From contig NZ_AP022560.1 of NCBI RefSeq assembly GCF_010726085.1, forward strand, positions 1,736,001-1,800,000: a DNA stretch of 64,000 nt, written 5' to 3'. The stretch comes from Mycolicibacterium moriokaense. GTDB lineage: Bacteria > Actinomycetota > Actinomycetes > Mycobacteriales > Mycobacteriaceae. Positions within the stretch are counted from its first letter, which is position 1. Each line of letters begins with the position of its first letter. Below the pieces are notes generated by a model. It saw nothing but the letters and a program-made list of their open reading frames with translations, had not been told where the DNA came from and did no database searches. The position numbers and the translations under genes are program-made. This document shows positions 17,770 to 24,929 of this stretch, piece by piece.

Positions 17770-18370
17770 TCTATCGGTCTGGGAATACCGGTCCCGCATC
17801 GAACAACGCTCAGACTCAGAGACTCTCACCCTCACCGGGTACGCCAGCACATTCGATGACTACCAAATGTATGGCGGACCATCTGCCGGTGGGTGGATCG
17901 AACGAGTGGACCGCCATGCCTTCGACGAGACACTACGCGAAAACCCAGACCTCCACCTGTTGGTCAACCATGAGGGCCTCCCCCTGGCTCGCACCAGGTC
18001 AGGGACGCTCGTCCTGTCGGTGGACGACCACGGGCTGAAGGTCGTAGCGACGCTGGATAGGTCCGATCCCGATGTCCAGCGGCTAGAGCCCAAGATGCGC
18101 CGGGGAGACCTCACCGAAATGTCCTTCGCCTTCCGCGTGAAGGCTCAGACATGGAGTGCCGCACCAGGATTCGATGATCCCGAGTCGCTGCGACTTATCC
18201 AACAGGTTGACCTCCATAAGGGCGACGTTTCGGTGGTCAATTTCGGTGCCAATTCTTCAACCTCCGCCACCATCCGATCACTCAACCCCCCGGCCGAGAT
18301 CGACGGTCGGACACAGCTGATCCGCGTTCGGATCAAGACCCTTTCGAAAGGTAATTCGATTGTCAATTGA
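17756..18370 (+). CDS. Prohead maturation protease (U35)
   Basis: 204 residues from ATG 17756, overlapping the portal stop. The serine-protease core of HK97-type prohead proteases is visible: TGYASTFDDY, VNHEGLPLART with the catalytic His, and RGDLTEMSFAFRV with the catalytic Ser. It cleaves the scaffold-like N-terminus of the capsid protein during maturation. Its last 11 bases overlap the capsid start. Confidence 0.9.
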   Translation: MMKADLSVWEYRSRIEQRSDSETLTLTGYASTFDDYQMYGGPSAGGWIERVDRHAFDETLRENPDLHLLVNHEGLPLARTRSGTLVLSVDDHGLKVVATLDRSDPDVQRLEPKMRRGDLTEMSFAFRVKAQTWSAAPGFDDPESLRLIQQVDLHKGDVSVVNFGANSSTSATIRSLNPPAEIDGRTQLIRVRIKTLSKGNSIVN

Positions 18371-19652
18371 TGAAATCTTGGAGAAGCTCCAAGCCATCTC
18401 AGACCTCGGCGAGACTCGGTCGCTGACCGACGACGAAGTCGCTGAGTATGAATCTCTGGAAACGGAGCTCAAGGCGGCGCAAAAGACCGCCGAGTTGCAA
18501 CAGCGCACCGCTGCATACAAGGCCCCCAACAGTTCCCCCGTCGCCCCGGTGAAGGTGACCGAACCGGCCACCTACCGCAGGGACGATTTGCGGACGTCGT
18601 ACTTCCGCGACTTTATGCGCGTTCACCGAGGCATGGACCCCGACGGCGATGCCGCAGAGCGCCTGCGCCGTCACGCAATCGACGTCAAGACCAACCCCGA
18701 ATACCGCGACCTCGACCGAGGGGACGGCACGGGTGGATATGCGGTCCCGCCGATTTGGCTGGTCTCGCAATATGTCGAGTTGGCCCGCGCCGGTAGGGCT
18801 TACGCCAACACCGTCACCAACCTGACGCTGCCGCCCGGCACCGACTCAATCAACATCCCCAAGGTGTTGACCGGCACCGCGACCGCCATCCAGACGGCCG
18901 ACAACACCAACGTAGCGGAGACGGACCTGACGGACACCAGCGTGCAGGCCAGCGTCAGGACCATCGCAGGCCAGCAGGACGTAGCCATCCAGCTGTTGGA
19001 CCAGTCGCCGATCTCGTTCGATGAGGTCATCTTCCGCGACCTGATCGCCGACTACGCTACCAAGGTTGACCTTCAAGTCATCTCCGGTTCCGGCGCGTCG
19101 GGTCAAGTACTGGGCGTGCGTAACACGTCGGGTATCACGACGATCGCCGCGACCTCCGGCTCGGATAACGTCGGTCTGCTGTTCGCCAAGATCGCCGATG
19201 CCGTCCAGCGGGTGCACACCCAGCGCTTCATGGCACCGACCGTGATCATCATGCATCCGCGTCGGTGGGCCTTCTTCCTGGCGGCTCGCGACGACGTCGG
19301 CCGTCCGCTGGTCGTCCCCAACGGGCCGGGTCAGAACCAAATCGCCACGCTCAGTGGGGTTCTCGCCGAGCAGGTGGTGGGTCAGATGCACGGCCTGCCG
19401 GTCGTGACCGACCCGAACATGCCGACCACGCTGGGCGCGAGCACCAATGAGGACGTTATCCACGTGTTGCGGGCCTCGGACCTCCTCTTGTGGGAGAGCG
19501 CACTTCGCACCCGCGTTCTGCCCGAGGTGGGTTCCGGCACCCTGACCACTCGGCTACAGGTCTATGGCTACGTGGCTTTCACGGCGGCGCGCTACCCCCA
19601 GAGCGTTGTGGAGCTGGGCGGAACTGCGTTGGCCACACCGGCGTTCGCTTAA
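18360..19652 (+). CDS. Major capsid protein (HK97 fold)
   Basis: 430 residues from TTG 18360. The first 100 or so residues are helical and charged (ILEKLQAISDLGETRSLTDDEVAEYESLETELKAAQKT), matching the delta/scaffold domain removed by the protease. After that come GTGGYAVPPIWLVSQYVELARAG, SINIPKVLTGTATAIQTADNTNVAETDLTD and VGQMHGLPVVTDPNMP, typical of actinophage HK97 capsids. It forms the icosahedral shell. A strong terminator follows. Confidence 0.93.
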   Translation: MSIDEILEKLQAISDLGETRSLTDDEVAEYESLETELKAAQKTAELQQRTAAYKAPNSSPVAPVKVTEPATYRRDDLRTSYFRDFMRVHRGMDPDGDAAERLRRHAIDVKTNPEYRDLDRGDGTGGYAVPPIWLVSQYVELARAGRAYANTVTNLTLPPGTDSINIPKVLTGTATAIQTADNTNVAETDLTDTSVQASVRTIAGQQDVAIQLLDQSPISFDEVIFRDLIADYATKVDLQVISGSGASGQVLGVRNTSGITTIAATSGSDNVGLLFAKIADAVQRVHTQRFMAPTVIIMHPRRWAFFLAARDDVGRPLVVPNGPGQNQIATLSGVLAEQVVGQMHGLPVVTDPNMPTTLGASTNEDVIHVLRASDLLLWESALRTRVLPEVGSGTLTTRLQVYGYVAFTAARYPQSVVELGGTALATPAFA

Positions 19653-19671
19653 TCCTTACCCGATCTGTGAG

Positions 19672-19699
19672 ACCGGGGGGCTTATGGCCCCCCGGTTTT
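19672..19699 (+). terminator. Rho-independent terminator after the capsid gene
   Basis: A 9-bp GC stem, ACCGGGGGG (19672-19680) with CCCCCCGGT (19688-19696), loop CTTATGG, followed by TTTT. It lies 19 bases past the capsid stop and 24 bases before the connector start, so it could reduce connector expression relative to capsid. Confidence 0.85.
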
Positions 19700-19722
19700 C
19701 GCAACGACGATAGGGAAACAAA

Positions 19723-20352
19723 ATGGCCCTGTACCCCCAATACGCCAGCGGGCAAGACCTCGCCAACTGGCTGCACCTTGACGACGCCGAGCCCGACTTA
19801 GACCAACTCAACCTCGCGGTCGAGGCCGCCTCCCGCGCCATCGATAAGGCCACTCACCGACAGTTCGGCCTGGCCGAAACAACCGAGATCCGTTGGTGCA
19901 CGGCAGAGTTCTACCGAGACCGGTGGCTGATCTCCATCGACGATCTCATGACGACTGACGGTCTCACCGTCGAGGTGGACAACGACCTTGATGGGACGCC
20001 AGAGGCACAGATCACCGCCTACCGGCTCACGCCGGTCAACGCCGCCCCCAACGGGCGCCCCTGGACCCGCATCGAGGTGTTGCCGTCATCGGCAGTGAAA
20101 CCCAACGGTTTGCGGCACGGAGTGGCCGTGACGGCGAAGTGGGGCTGGACGAATGTGCCCAGCGCCATCAAGTACGCCACTCTCGTTCAGGCGGCAAGGC
20201 TTTATGATCGGCGCGAAAATGTCGCCGGGGCGCTGAGGACCAAGCAGATTGACGATATTCGGATGGATTGGTCCGCAGCAGCGAACCAAGATCTCGACCC
20301 CGATGTGGCGGCTTCAGTGGCCCCATATAGGCGACTATGGGCAGCGGCGTAA
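19723..20352 (+). CDS. Head-tail connector (HK97 gp6-like adaptor)
   Basis: 209 residues from ATG 19723. The helical N-terminus (ASGQDLANWLHLDDAEPDLDQLNLAVEAASRAIDKATHRQFG) and the strand-rich centre with WTRIEVLP and VAVTAKWGWTNVPSAIKYATLVQAARLYDRRENVAG match adaptor proteins that bind below the portal. It is the last structural gene in this direction. No tail genes follow, and the strand switches about five bases later. Confidence 0.85.
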   Translation: MALYPQYASGQDLANWLHLDDAEPDLDQLNLAVEAASRAIDKATHRQFGLAETTEIRWCTAEFYRDRWLISIDDLMTTDGLTVEVDNDLDGTPEAQITAYRLTPVNAAPNGRPWTRIEVLPSSAVKPNGLRHGVAVTAKWGWTNVPSAIKYATLVQAARLYDRRENVAGALRTKQIDDIRMDWSAAANQDLDPDVAASVAPYRRLWAAA

Positions 20353-20356
20353 CCGG

Positions 20357-20479
20357 CTAGCAGGGACCGCCGATGCCATTTCCGCAGATGTTTCCAACAA
20401 CGACCGGGGGGATGCAGCCGGTCAGGGTCAGTGTGAATGCGGCGAGCAGCGAAGCCAGCGTTATCTTCGTCTTTCTCAT
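20357..20479 (-). CDS. 40-residue lipoprotein of the element
   Basis: ATG 20479 to TAG 20357-20359. The sequence has a textbook type II signal: basic MRKTK, a hydrophobic core LASLLAAFTLTL and lipobox LTGC with the lipidated Cys at residue 22. Only about 18 residues remain (CIPPVVVGNICGNGIGGPC), with two more Cys that could form a disulfide. Prophage lipoproteins often block superinfecting phage. An operator-like palindrome lies just upstream. Too short for standard gene calling. Confidence 0.65.
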   Translation of the reverse strand: MRKTKITLASLLAAFTLTLTGCIPPVVVGNICGNGIGGPC

Positions 20480-20484
20480 GGCCT

Positions 20485-20500
20485 GTAAGTGTATACTTAC
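20485..20500. promoter_or_regulatory. GTAAGT-N4-ACTTAC operator-like palindrome with -10 box
   Basis: GTAAGT-GTAT-ACTTAC, a 6-bp perfect inverted repeat, six bases upstream of the lipoprotein start. It contains TATACA/TATACT -10-like hexamers on both strands. The same GTAAGT-N4-ACTTAC layout occurs at 27288-27303 outside the element. The form fits a TetR-family operator; the regulator is unknown. Confidence 0.5.
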
Positions 20501-20520
20501 TGGCCGGCGCATGGAAGTAC

Positions 20521-21264
20521 CTACGCAGGTTTATCCTCGGCCTTTTGCGCCATTCGCTGAGCTGTCGCGGTGACCTCGATATTGGGAATCAGTAGGAATC
20601 CAGGATGTCTCCGTTTTGGCTTGCGACCTGGCGGTAGCGGCATCACAACATGCCGAACCGCTAATAACCGGTCCAACTCCTGGCTGAAGCTGCTTACGGC
20701 CGGTTGCTTTTCGTAAAAGCGGGGACTGACATCAATCCACATCTGCGGGAAGCGTTGCCGTCCTGATGGCGTGATCAAGAACTCGATGTAGAGCCGACTG
20801 TTAAACCATTGATCGTCGTTCAACTCCAGGATCACCGCACGACAGTTATTGCGGTTGAGGCTCTGAAGGTATTTTTCTTGCTTTGCCGCCACCCCCGTGA
20901 TGAGGGCGCAGATGAGCGTCGGCTCAGTAATCTCACTGAGAGGGGTGTGCCGACTGTCGCGAATGGTGGCGCGACCGGAGCCGCCAGCACTCGCGTGCCG
21001 TCTACCCATCCTGTGGTACGAGTGCTTGACGTTCACCAGGGGCAGCTTGTCCCAGTCATCAGGGGGTTTGAGCGTAACGGTTCGTCCACCCGGTTCATCA
21101 GCATTGGCGAACGTGGATTCGTGGTCAATCGTGCCCATTGACAATCCCCAATACAGATCGTGCGTGGGCCTTAGCTCAAACCATGCCAGATAGACGTATT
21201 CATCCGTGTTGTGCCGCTGTAGAAAGATGCGCTGCTTCATGCAGTTTGGGGATGCCAACTTCAT
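20521..21264 (-). CDS. Hypothetical element protein
   Basis: 247 residues from ATG 21264 (MKLASPNCMKQRIFLQRHNTDEYVYLAWFELRP...). A longer frame begins further upstream inside the preceding gene with Arg-rich, unlikely sequence. The protein is soluble, mixed alpha/beta, with no recognisable motif, and ends in a basic/acidic tail. It includes SFSQELDRLLAVRHVVMPLPPGRKPKRRHPGFLLIPNIEV. It lies in the minus-strand cargo block, 22 bases after the preceding small gene. It could be an interference or accessory factor; I cannot assign a function. Confidence 0.6.
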   Translation of the reverse strand: MKLASPNCMKQRIFLQRHNTDEYVYLAWFELRPTHDLYWGLSMGTIDHESTFANADEPGGRTVTLKPPDDWDKLPLVNVKHSYHRMGRRHASAGGSGRATIRDSRHTPLSEITEPTLICALITGVAAKQEKYLQSLNRNNCRAVILELNDDQWFNSRLYIEFLITPSGRQRFPQMWIDVSPRFYEKQPAVSSFSQELDRLLAVRHVVMPLPPGRKPKRRHPGFLLIPNIEVTATAQRMAQKAEDKPA

Positions 21265-21286
21265 CACTTCGATTCGGCAAGCCCCG

Positions 21287-21469
21287 CTAGGGCGTCTTCT
21301 CCACCGCCGCAGCAACGCGCTCAAGGAGGCTGCGAATTTCCTTAAGCACCTCGACAGCTTCTGCGATGTCACCCTTAGTGGCTGGCTGATCTTCGGGCTT
21401 TAGGGGGAGCAGGCGCCTTGGGCGAGGGGGCGTTGGTTCAGCCCTGTGTATGTCATTGCGTCCGTACAT
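21287..21469 (-). CDS. Small protein with C-terminal coiled coil
   Basis: 60 residues from ATG 21469, with AAGGGAACAG upstream. The Pro/Arg-rich N-terminus (PTPPRPRRLLPLKPEDQPATKG) is followed by the heptad-like helix DIAEAVEVLKEIRSLLERVAAAVEK. It is immediately upstream of the 247-residue gene and probably cotranscribed. Function unknown. Confidence 0.5.
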   Translation of the reverse strand: MYGRNDIHRAEPTPPRPRRLLPLKPEDQPATKGDIAEAVEVLKEIRSLLERVAAAVEKTP

Positions 21470-21610
21470 TCTGTTCCCTTGCGTCAGCGGCGCATGGTTT
21501 GCGCCGTCACCCAATAACGCTGGCACACGCCTCCGACATATTGCGTGCGCGACACGCCGAACGCGCGCGGTTAACGCGATTTTCGCGATTAGTGGGTAAT
21601 AATGCGCAAC

Positions 21611-22027
21611 CTAATCCCGCGACACCCGCTGCCACGGCTGGCACCCTTCGGACCAGAACGCGAAGTCACTCGATTCGATGTGGACTTCAACGGGACCAGA
21701 CCGCTCGCTGCCCATGTCGATAACGTGTTCCAATTTCACCGATGGGCCGGAAAGGCGCATCCACTCGCAGGTGGTTCTCGTGTCCATTCGCGGTCCCGCG
21801 CTGCGAATCCAACCTGGCGTTAGGCCCGTGTCGAGTAGACCGCCGTTGGCTACGCGACAGGCACCGTCCCGCTTGGGAGTTGGATCGACGCACTCCCAGG
21901 TATCGGGGTAAGGCGTCCACGCCTCAGGTTCATCACCCAACCCGGTGAACCTGTCGATGGCGACGCCGACCGCTAAGGCCACGACGCAGCCGCCGGAGAT
22001 AAGCGCGAGGAGTGTGCGGTCCTTCAT
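21611..22027 (-). CDS. Membrane-anchored exported protein with four cysteines
   Basis: 138 residues from ATG 22027 (MKDRTLLALISGGCVVALAVGVAI...). One N-terminal membrane span at about residues 5-25 is followed by an outside domain with Cys in WEC, GAC, TTC and EGC, likely two disulfides. Single-span exported proteins encoded near integrase are often expressed during lysogeny and alter infection by other phages; that role is inferred. It lies seven bases after the zinc-finger gene. Confidence 0.6.
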   Translation of the reverse strand: MKDRTLLALISGGCVVALAVGVAIDRFTGLGDEPEAWTPYPDTWECVDPTPKRDGACRVANGGLLDTGLTPGWIRSAGPRMDTRTTCEWMRLSGPSVKLEHVIDMGSERSGPVEVHIESSDFAFWSEGCQPWQRVSRD

Positions 22028-22034
22028 GCGGGCA

Positions 22035-22199
22035 TCAGTTCGTATTGGGTCCGTACTCGGGTCCACCGCGCGGCCACCCAACGCGGGTGAAGTGATATGT
22101 ATCCATGCGGCCCACCGCGCCCGCCCTCAACTCCACGCACGGTTGGCCAGGGCTGGCTCCGCAGAACGGGCAGGAGATAGTGCATACGAGTGTCTTCAT
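22035..22199 (-). CDS. Small zinc-finger protein (CPxC...PGxPC type)
   Basis: 54 residues from ATG 22199 with AAGGGAG eight bases upstream. CPFCGASPGQPC plus a later His (MDTYHFTRVG) matches a short zinc-binding motif common in mycobacterial and mycobacteriophage proteins. It heads the minus-strand block and is divergent from the integrase. It could be DNA-binding, but no target is known. Confidence 0.65.
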   Translation of the reverse strand: MKTLVCTISCPFCGASPGQPCVELRAGAVGRMDTYHFTRVGWPRGGPEYGPNTN

Positions 22200-22364
22200 G
22201 GTGCGACTCCCTTGTGGTGCGCTTACGCTACGGCAACCTACCGCAATCAGTCTGAACAGGGAAGATTGTCGAGTTGGCAATTTTTGACTACGAGCGTCAA
22301 TTTCTGATCGAGCCCGTCAGAAAGTGATGACAGCTCGACGGATTTCCTGCGGTACATTGCCGCC
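22200..22364. promoter_or_regulatory. Divergent control region between cargo block and integrase
   Basis: 165 bases separating oppositely directed genes. CCTGCGGTAC at 22346-22355 (ten bases before int) and the inverted TACCGCA at 22239-22245 belong to the family of repeats seen beside both att cores. Reading the minus strand, TTGACG and TTGCGG hexamers could serve as -35 elements for the cargo block. No repressor gene or strong repressor operator is obvious. Confidence 0.45.
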
Positions 22365-23573
22365 ATGAGGAACCAGCGCGCCGGGATAGATGACCGCTGG
22401 ACACGGCGGGCCAAAGATCCAAAGACCGGCAAGACAATCACCGTTGACTCCCCCCTCAAGGGAAAGGTGACCCGATGGCGTGCCCGCTGGGTTGACGCCG
22501 AGGGCCGCGAGCACTCCAAGAGCTTCAAGATCAAGGCCGACGCTCAGCGGTACCTGAACAAGGTGACCGCCGACATCGAGCGCGGCGACTACATCAGCCC
22601 CCGAGCCGGCGGCGAGACCTTCGGCGCCGTCGCCGAGAAGTGGTACAAGACCAAGGGGCACCGAAAGCCCAAGACCCTCACCGGGTATCGGTCGATCCTC
22701 GACACCATCGTCTTACCCCGGTGGGGGGATGTCCCGCTGAACAAGATCACCTACGAGGACTACACCGAGTGGCTGGGGTCGCTGTCGGTGAACGGGTCAC
22801 AGCGCGGAACGGCCCTCTCGGCGTCGAGAATCACCCAGGCGCACCAGCTGGCCGGGGCGGTTCTGAAATACGCCGTACGGACGGGGAGGGTAGGCAAAAA
22901 CGTGGCCCTGGAGCTACGGAGGGGAGAGGATCTGCCGACGCCGGTCGAGAAGGAGCGCCGATACCTCACTCACGCAGAGCTTCTCAAGCTCGCGAAGGCG
23001 ACCGGACGTTTCGAGACGCTGACCCTCGTTCTCGGCTACTGCGGACTGCGGTTCGGCGAAGCCGTGGCACTGCGTCGACGGCACGTCGGCAATCACGAGT
23101 TGGCGATCTACTCCTCGGCGACGGCGGTCGCCAAGCGGGGGATCGTCGAGTCCACGACTAAGAGCAACCGCAGCCGGATAGTGCCGGTACCGCTGCCGGT
23201 GTGGAAGCGGCTGAAGGCTGAGCTACCGGACGATCCCAATGCGTTGGTCTTCCCGAGCCGCAAGGGCGGGTTTCTCCCGTTGGGCGAATACCGCTGGGCA
23301 TTCGACAACGCATGTAAGGCGGTCGGCATCGACGGCCTGGTACCGCACGGGCTGCGCCACACCACGGCGTCGTTGGCCATCTCAGCGGGGGCTAATGTCA
23401 AGGTCGTGCAGCGACTACTGGGGCACGCGACAGCGGCCATGACGCTGGACCGCTACGGCCACCTGCTCAGTGACGACCTGAGTGGTGTGGCCGACGTTTT
23501 GGGCAAGGCCATCGAGAGCACTGCGGTATCACTGCGGTATTTGGAGGCATCGTCCTTAGCCGAAACCGGCTAA
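22365..23573 (+). CDS. int: Tyrosine recombinase integrase
   Basis: 402 residues from ATG 22365. The N-terminal arm-binding and SAM-like core-binding parts (FGAVAEKWYKTKGHRKPKTLTGYRSILDTIV) are followed by the catalytic domain. Catalytic residues are visible: Arg229 in CGLRFGE, Lys in TKSNRSR, H328-x-x-R331 in HGLRHT, His354 in LLGHAT and Tyr364 in DRYGHL. It recombines attP with the tRNA-Leu attB. It ends 20 bases before the attR core, and its stop lies inside a hairpin. No excisionase gene is recognised nearby. Confidence 0.95.
   Translation: MRNQRAGIDDRWTRRAKDPKTGKTITVDSPLKGKVTRWRARWVDAEGREHSKSFKIKADAQRYLNKVTADIERGDYISPRAGGETFGAVAEKWYKTKGHRKPKTLTGYRSILDTIVLPRWGDVPLNKITYEDYTEWLGSLSVNGSQRGTALSASRITQAHQLAGAVLKYAVRTGRVGKNVALELRRGEDLPTPVEKERRYLTHAELLKLAKATGRFETLTLVLGYCGLRFGEAVALRRRHVGNHELAIYSSATAVAKRGIVESTTKSNRSRIVPVPLPVWKRLKAELPDDPNALVFPSRKGGFLPLGEYRWAFDNACKAVGIDGLVPHGLRHTTASLAISAGANVKVVQRLLGHATAAMTLDRYGHLLSDDLSGVADVLGKAIESTAVSLRYLEASSLAETG
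23520..23540 (+). repeat. Tandem ACTGCGGTAT arm-type sites next to attR
   Basis: Two identical ACTGCGGTAT units at 23520-23529 and 23531-23540, within the 3' end of int and about 55-75 bases from the attR core. The counterparts at 6761-6782 lie about 115-135 bases inside attL, and a single copy precedes int. This is the expected arrangement of integrase arm-binding sites. Confidence 0.6.
23556..23573 (+). terminator. Hairpin at the int stop codon
   Basis: TTAGCCG-AAAC-CGGCTAA, a 7-bp perfect stem ending in the int TAA. It is followed by AACATGC rather than a U-run, so termination would be weak. The same spot contains TAAAAC (23571-23576), which may act as a -10 box for the tRNA gene 18 bases downstream. 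Confidence 0.4.
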
Positions 23574-23593
23574 AACATGCTCTGACCTGCGAC

Positions 23594-23667
23594 GCCCCCA
23601 TAGCCCAATTGGCAGAGGCAGCGGACTTAAAATCCGCCAAGTGTCGGTTCGAGTCCGACTGGGGGCA
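23594..23667 (+). tRNA. tRNA-Leu(UAA), reconstituted at attR
   Basis: Cloverleaf by eye: acceptor GCCCCCA/TGGGGGC, D arm GCCCAATTGGCAGAGGC, anticodon stem GCGGA/TCCGC with loop CTTAAAA (anticodon UAA), T arm GTCGG-TTCGAGT-CCGAC, discriminator A, CCA not encoded. The variable loop is only five bases (CAAGT), short for a leucine tRNA. The first 43 bases are the att core and are supplied by the element side; the 3' part is host. Being complete, it is the functional copy, now reading out of element DNA. Confidence 0.9.
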
Positions 23668-23791
23668 CAGGGATGCCTCGAAGACCGGCAGCAAAAGGCC
23701 GCTAGGCTGCAACTCTCCGTCAACAACGCTCCACCAGGCCGTCGGTGCGTCGTATCGTGCGGCTGCTCCTGTCAGTACCCTCCGGCGGGTG

Positions 23792-24106
23792 TCAGCGGTT
23801 GGGCCAGGTCGTGCGCGGCGCCGGTCCCCCCGGCGGCGCGGGGTTGATGTTCGCGCCTGGGACCGGTGAATTCTGCCAGTTTGCTATGCACAGTCCGATC
23901 CTGCCGGGCTTACACCAACCGCCCGTGCCCGGAACGCCGAGTGTGGACTCAGCCTGGGACCAGCACACCCCGGTGCGCTGGTCCCACACCTGTCCGGCCT
24001 TGCACTGCGCATTCGCCGGCGGCGCGGTCAGCAGTGAGGACGACATCAGCGCGGCGCTGCACACCGAAGCCAGTAAGAGCGCTGGAGCCGTGTTCCGGAT
24101 TCTCAT
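23792..24106 (-). CDS. Small secreted Cys-containing protein
   Basis: 104 residues from ATG 24106. A Sec signal (MRIRNTAPALLLASVCSAALMSSSLLTAPPANA) is followed by CKAGQVWDQRTGVCWSQAE, a four-Cys core and a Pro-rich tail. Similar short exported proteins with QVWDxxxGxC motifs are common in mycobacteria; function unknown. It is the first host gene right of the element. Confidence 0.65.
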   Translation of the reverse strand: MRIRNTAPALLLASVCSAALMSSSLLTAPPANAQCKAGQVWDQRTGVCWSQAESTLGVPGTGGWCKPGRIGLCIANWQNSPVPGANINPAPPGGPAPRTTWPNR

Positions 24107-24161
24107 ATCGATACGTCTCCGTCGGTAAGCGGGTCCTTTGGGTTTCGGATGGTGCGGGCGG

Positions 24162-24851
24162 TCATGACGGCGGGGTGATGGTCGTCTGCTCATCGATCAC
24201 CTTGATGGCGTCGAGTACCGCGTCCTGTTCGGCCTCGGAACTGTCCGCGTTCAGTTGCAGGACGAACAAACCGTCCGTCGCCGGCACGACGACCGTCTTC
24301 TGTGCGACGAATCGCTTCTGGCCGTCGTTTATGAACGTGCCTGCGTACGAAAGGGCGTCGAAGCCACCGAATTTGCCCCTCGTCGGTTCTGCCGATGGCT
24401 TGAATTCGGCCATCTCATCCAACTCCTCCGGGGCGTATTCGAAAATTTTCGCCTGATCTACGTTGCCGGTGAGCTTCGAGGCGATCGCGTACATGTCCGG
24501 CGGGTCATTCGGATCGATCGGGCTGTCGTAGACGATGGCGCCGTAGGCCCATTCCGGCGTCGCGTCGCCGGCGTCGCGCCATCCGGGGGGGATTGGGAAG
24601 TCGAATGTTGGGGTTCCGGGCTCGCCGGGTTTGATTGGCGTCTCCGCGATATCGCTCTCGGTGACGTAATCGTTGATCGTGTCGTCATCGTTGCCGGGCA
24701 GCGGACTTGGTGAGGCCGTCGTACTGGTCTCACTCGTCGTCGAGGTTGTCGTCGTGGCCGCTGTGTCACTACTCGAATCACAGCCAACGAGCCCCAGGCT
24801 CAGAGCGATCGCGAACAGACCCGCCGTCGTCGCTACAGGGAGGTTCTTCAT
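24162..24851 (-). CDS. LpqN/LpqT-family lipoprotein
   Basis: 229 residues from ATG 24851. Lipobox LVGC with the Cys near residue 24, then a Ser/Thr-rich linker. The mature domain has FDFPIPPGWRDAGDATPEWAYGAIVYD, a LSYAGTFINDGQKRFVAQKTVVVPATDGLFVLQLNADSSEAE segment and KVIDEQTTITP, characteristic of mycobacterial LpqN/LpqT proteins. These are cell-envelope lipoproteins of unclear biochemical role. Confidence 0.8.
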   Translation of the reverse strand: MKNLPVATTAGLFAIALSLGLVGCDSSSDTAATTTTSTTSETSTTASPSPLPGNDDDTINDYVTESDIAETPIKPGEPGTPTFDFPIPPGWRDAGDATPEWAYGAIVYDSPIDPNDPPDMYAIASKLTGNVDQAKIFEYAPEELDEMAEFKPSAEPTRGKFGGFDALSYAGTFINDGQKRFVAQKTVVVPATDGLFVLQLNADSSEAEQDAVLDAIKVIDEQTTITPPS

Positions 24852-24929
24852 CGGCGCACTGTCTCCTACGGTCCAGGTCCAACCACAGAGGATTGATCTT
24901 GAAAGGCAGCTTAGCGGCGAAGCAACTGG

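Larger units (their letters stand above)
6604..23667. mobile_element. Integrated 17-kb head-encoding phage satellite-like element
   Basis: Bounded by two 43-bp identical copies of a tRNA-Leu 5' half (6604-6646 and 23594-23636), with a tyrosine integrase next to the right copy. Gene order left to right: HNH-type protein, RecA-fold ATPase, origin-like repeats, head closure, tape measure, HNH, neck protein, terminase, portal, protease, capsid, connector, then a minus-strand block of small exported proteins and int. Missing are recognisable tail tube, tail chaperones, baseplate, lysin/holin, small terminase and repressor. The content resembles capsid-encoding phage-inducible islands or phiRv1/phiRv2 more than a full prophage. 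A degraded siphovirus prophage remains possible. Confidence 0.85.
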
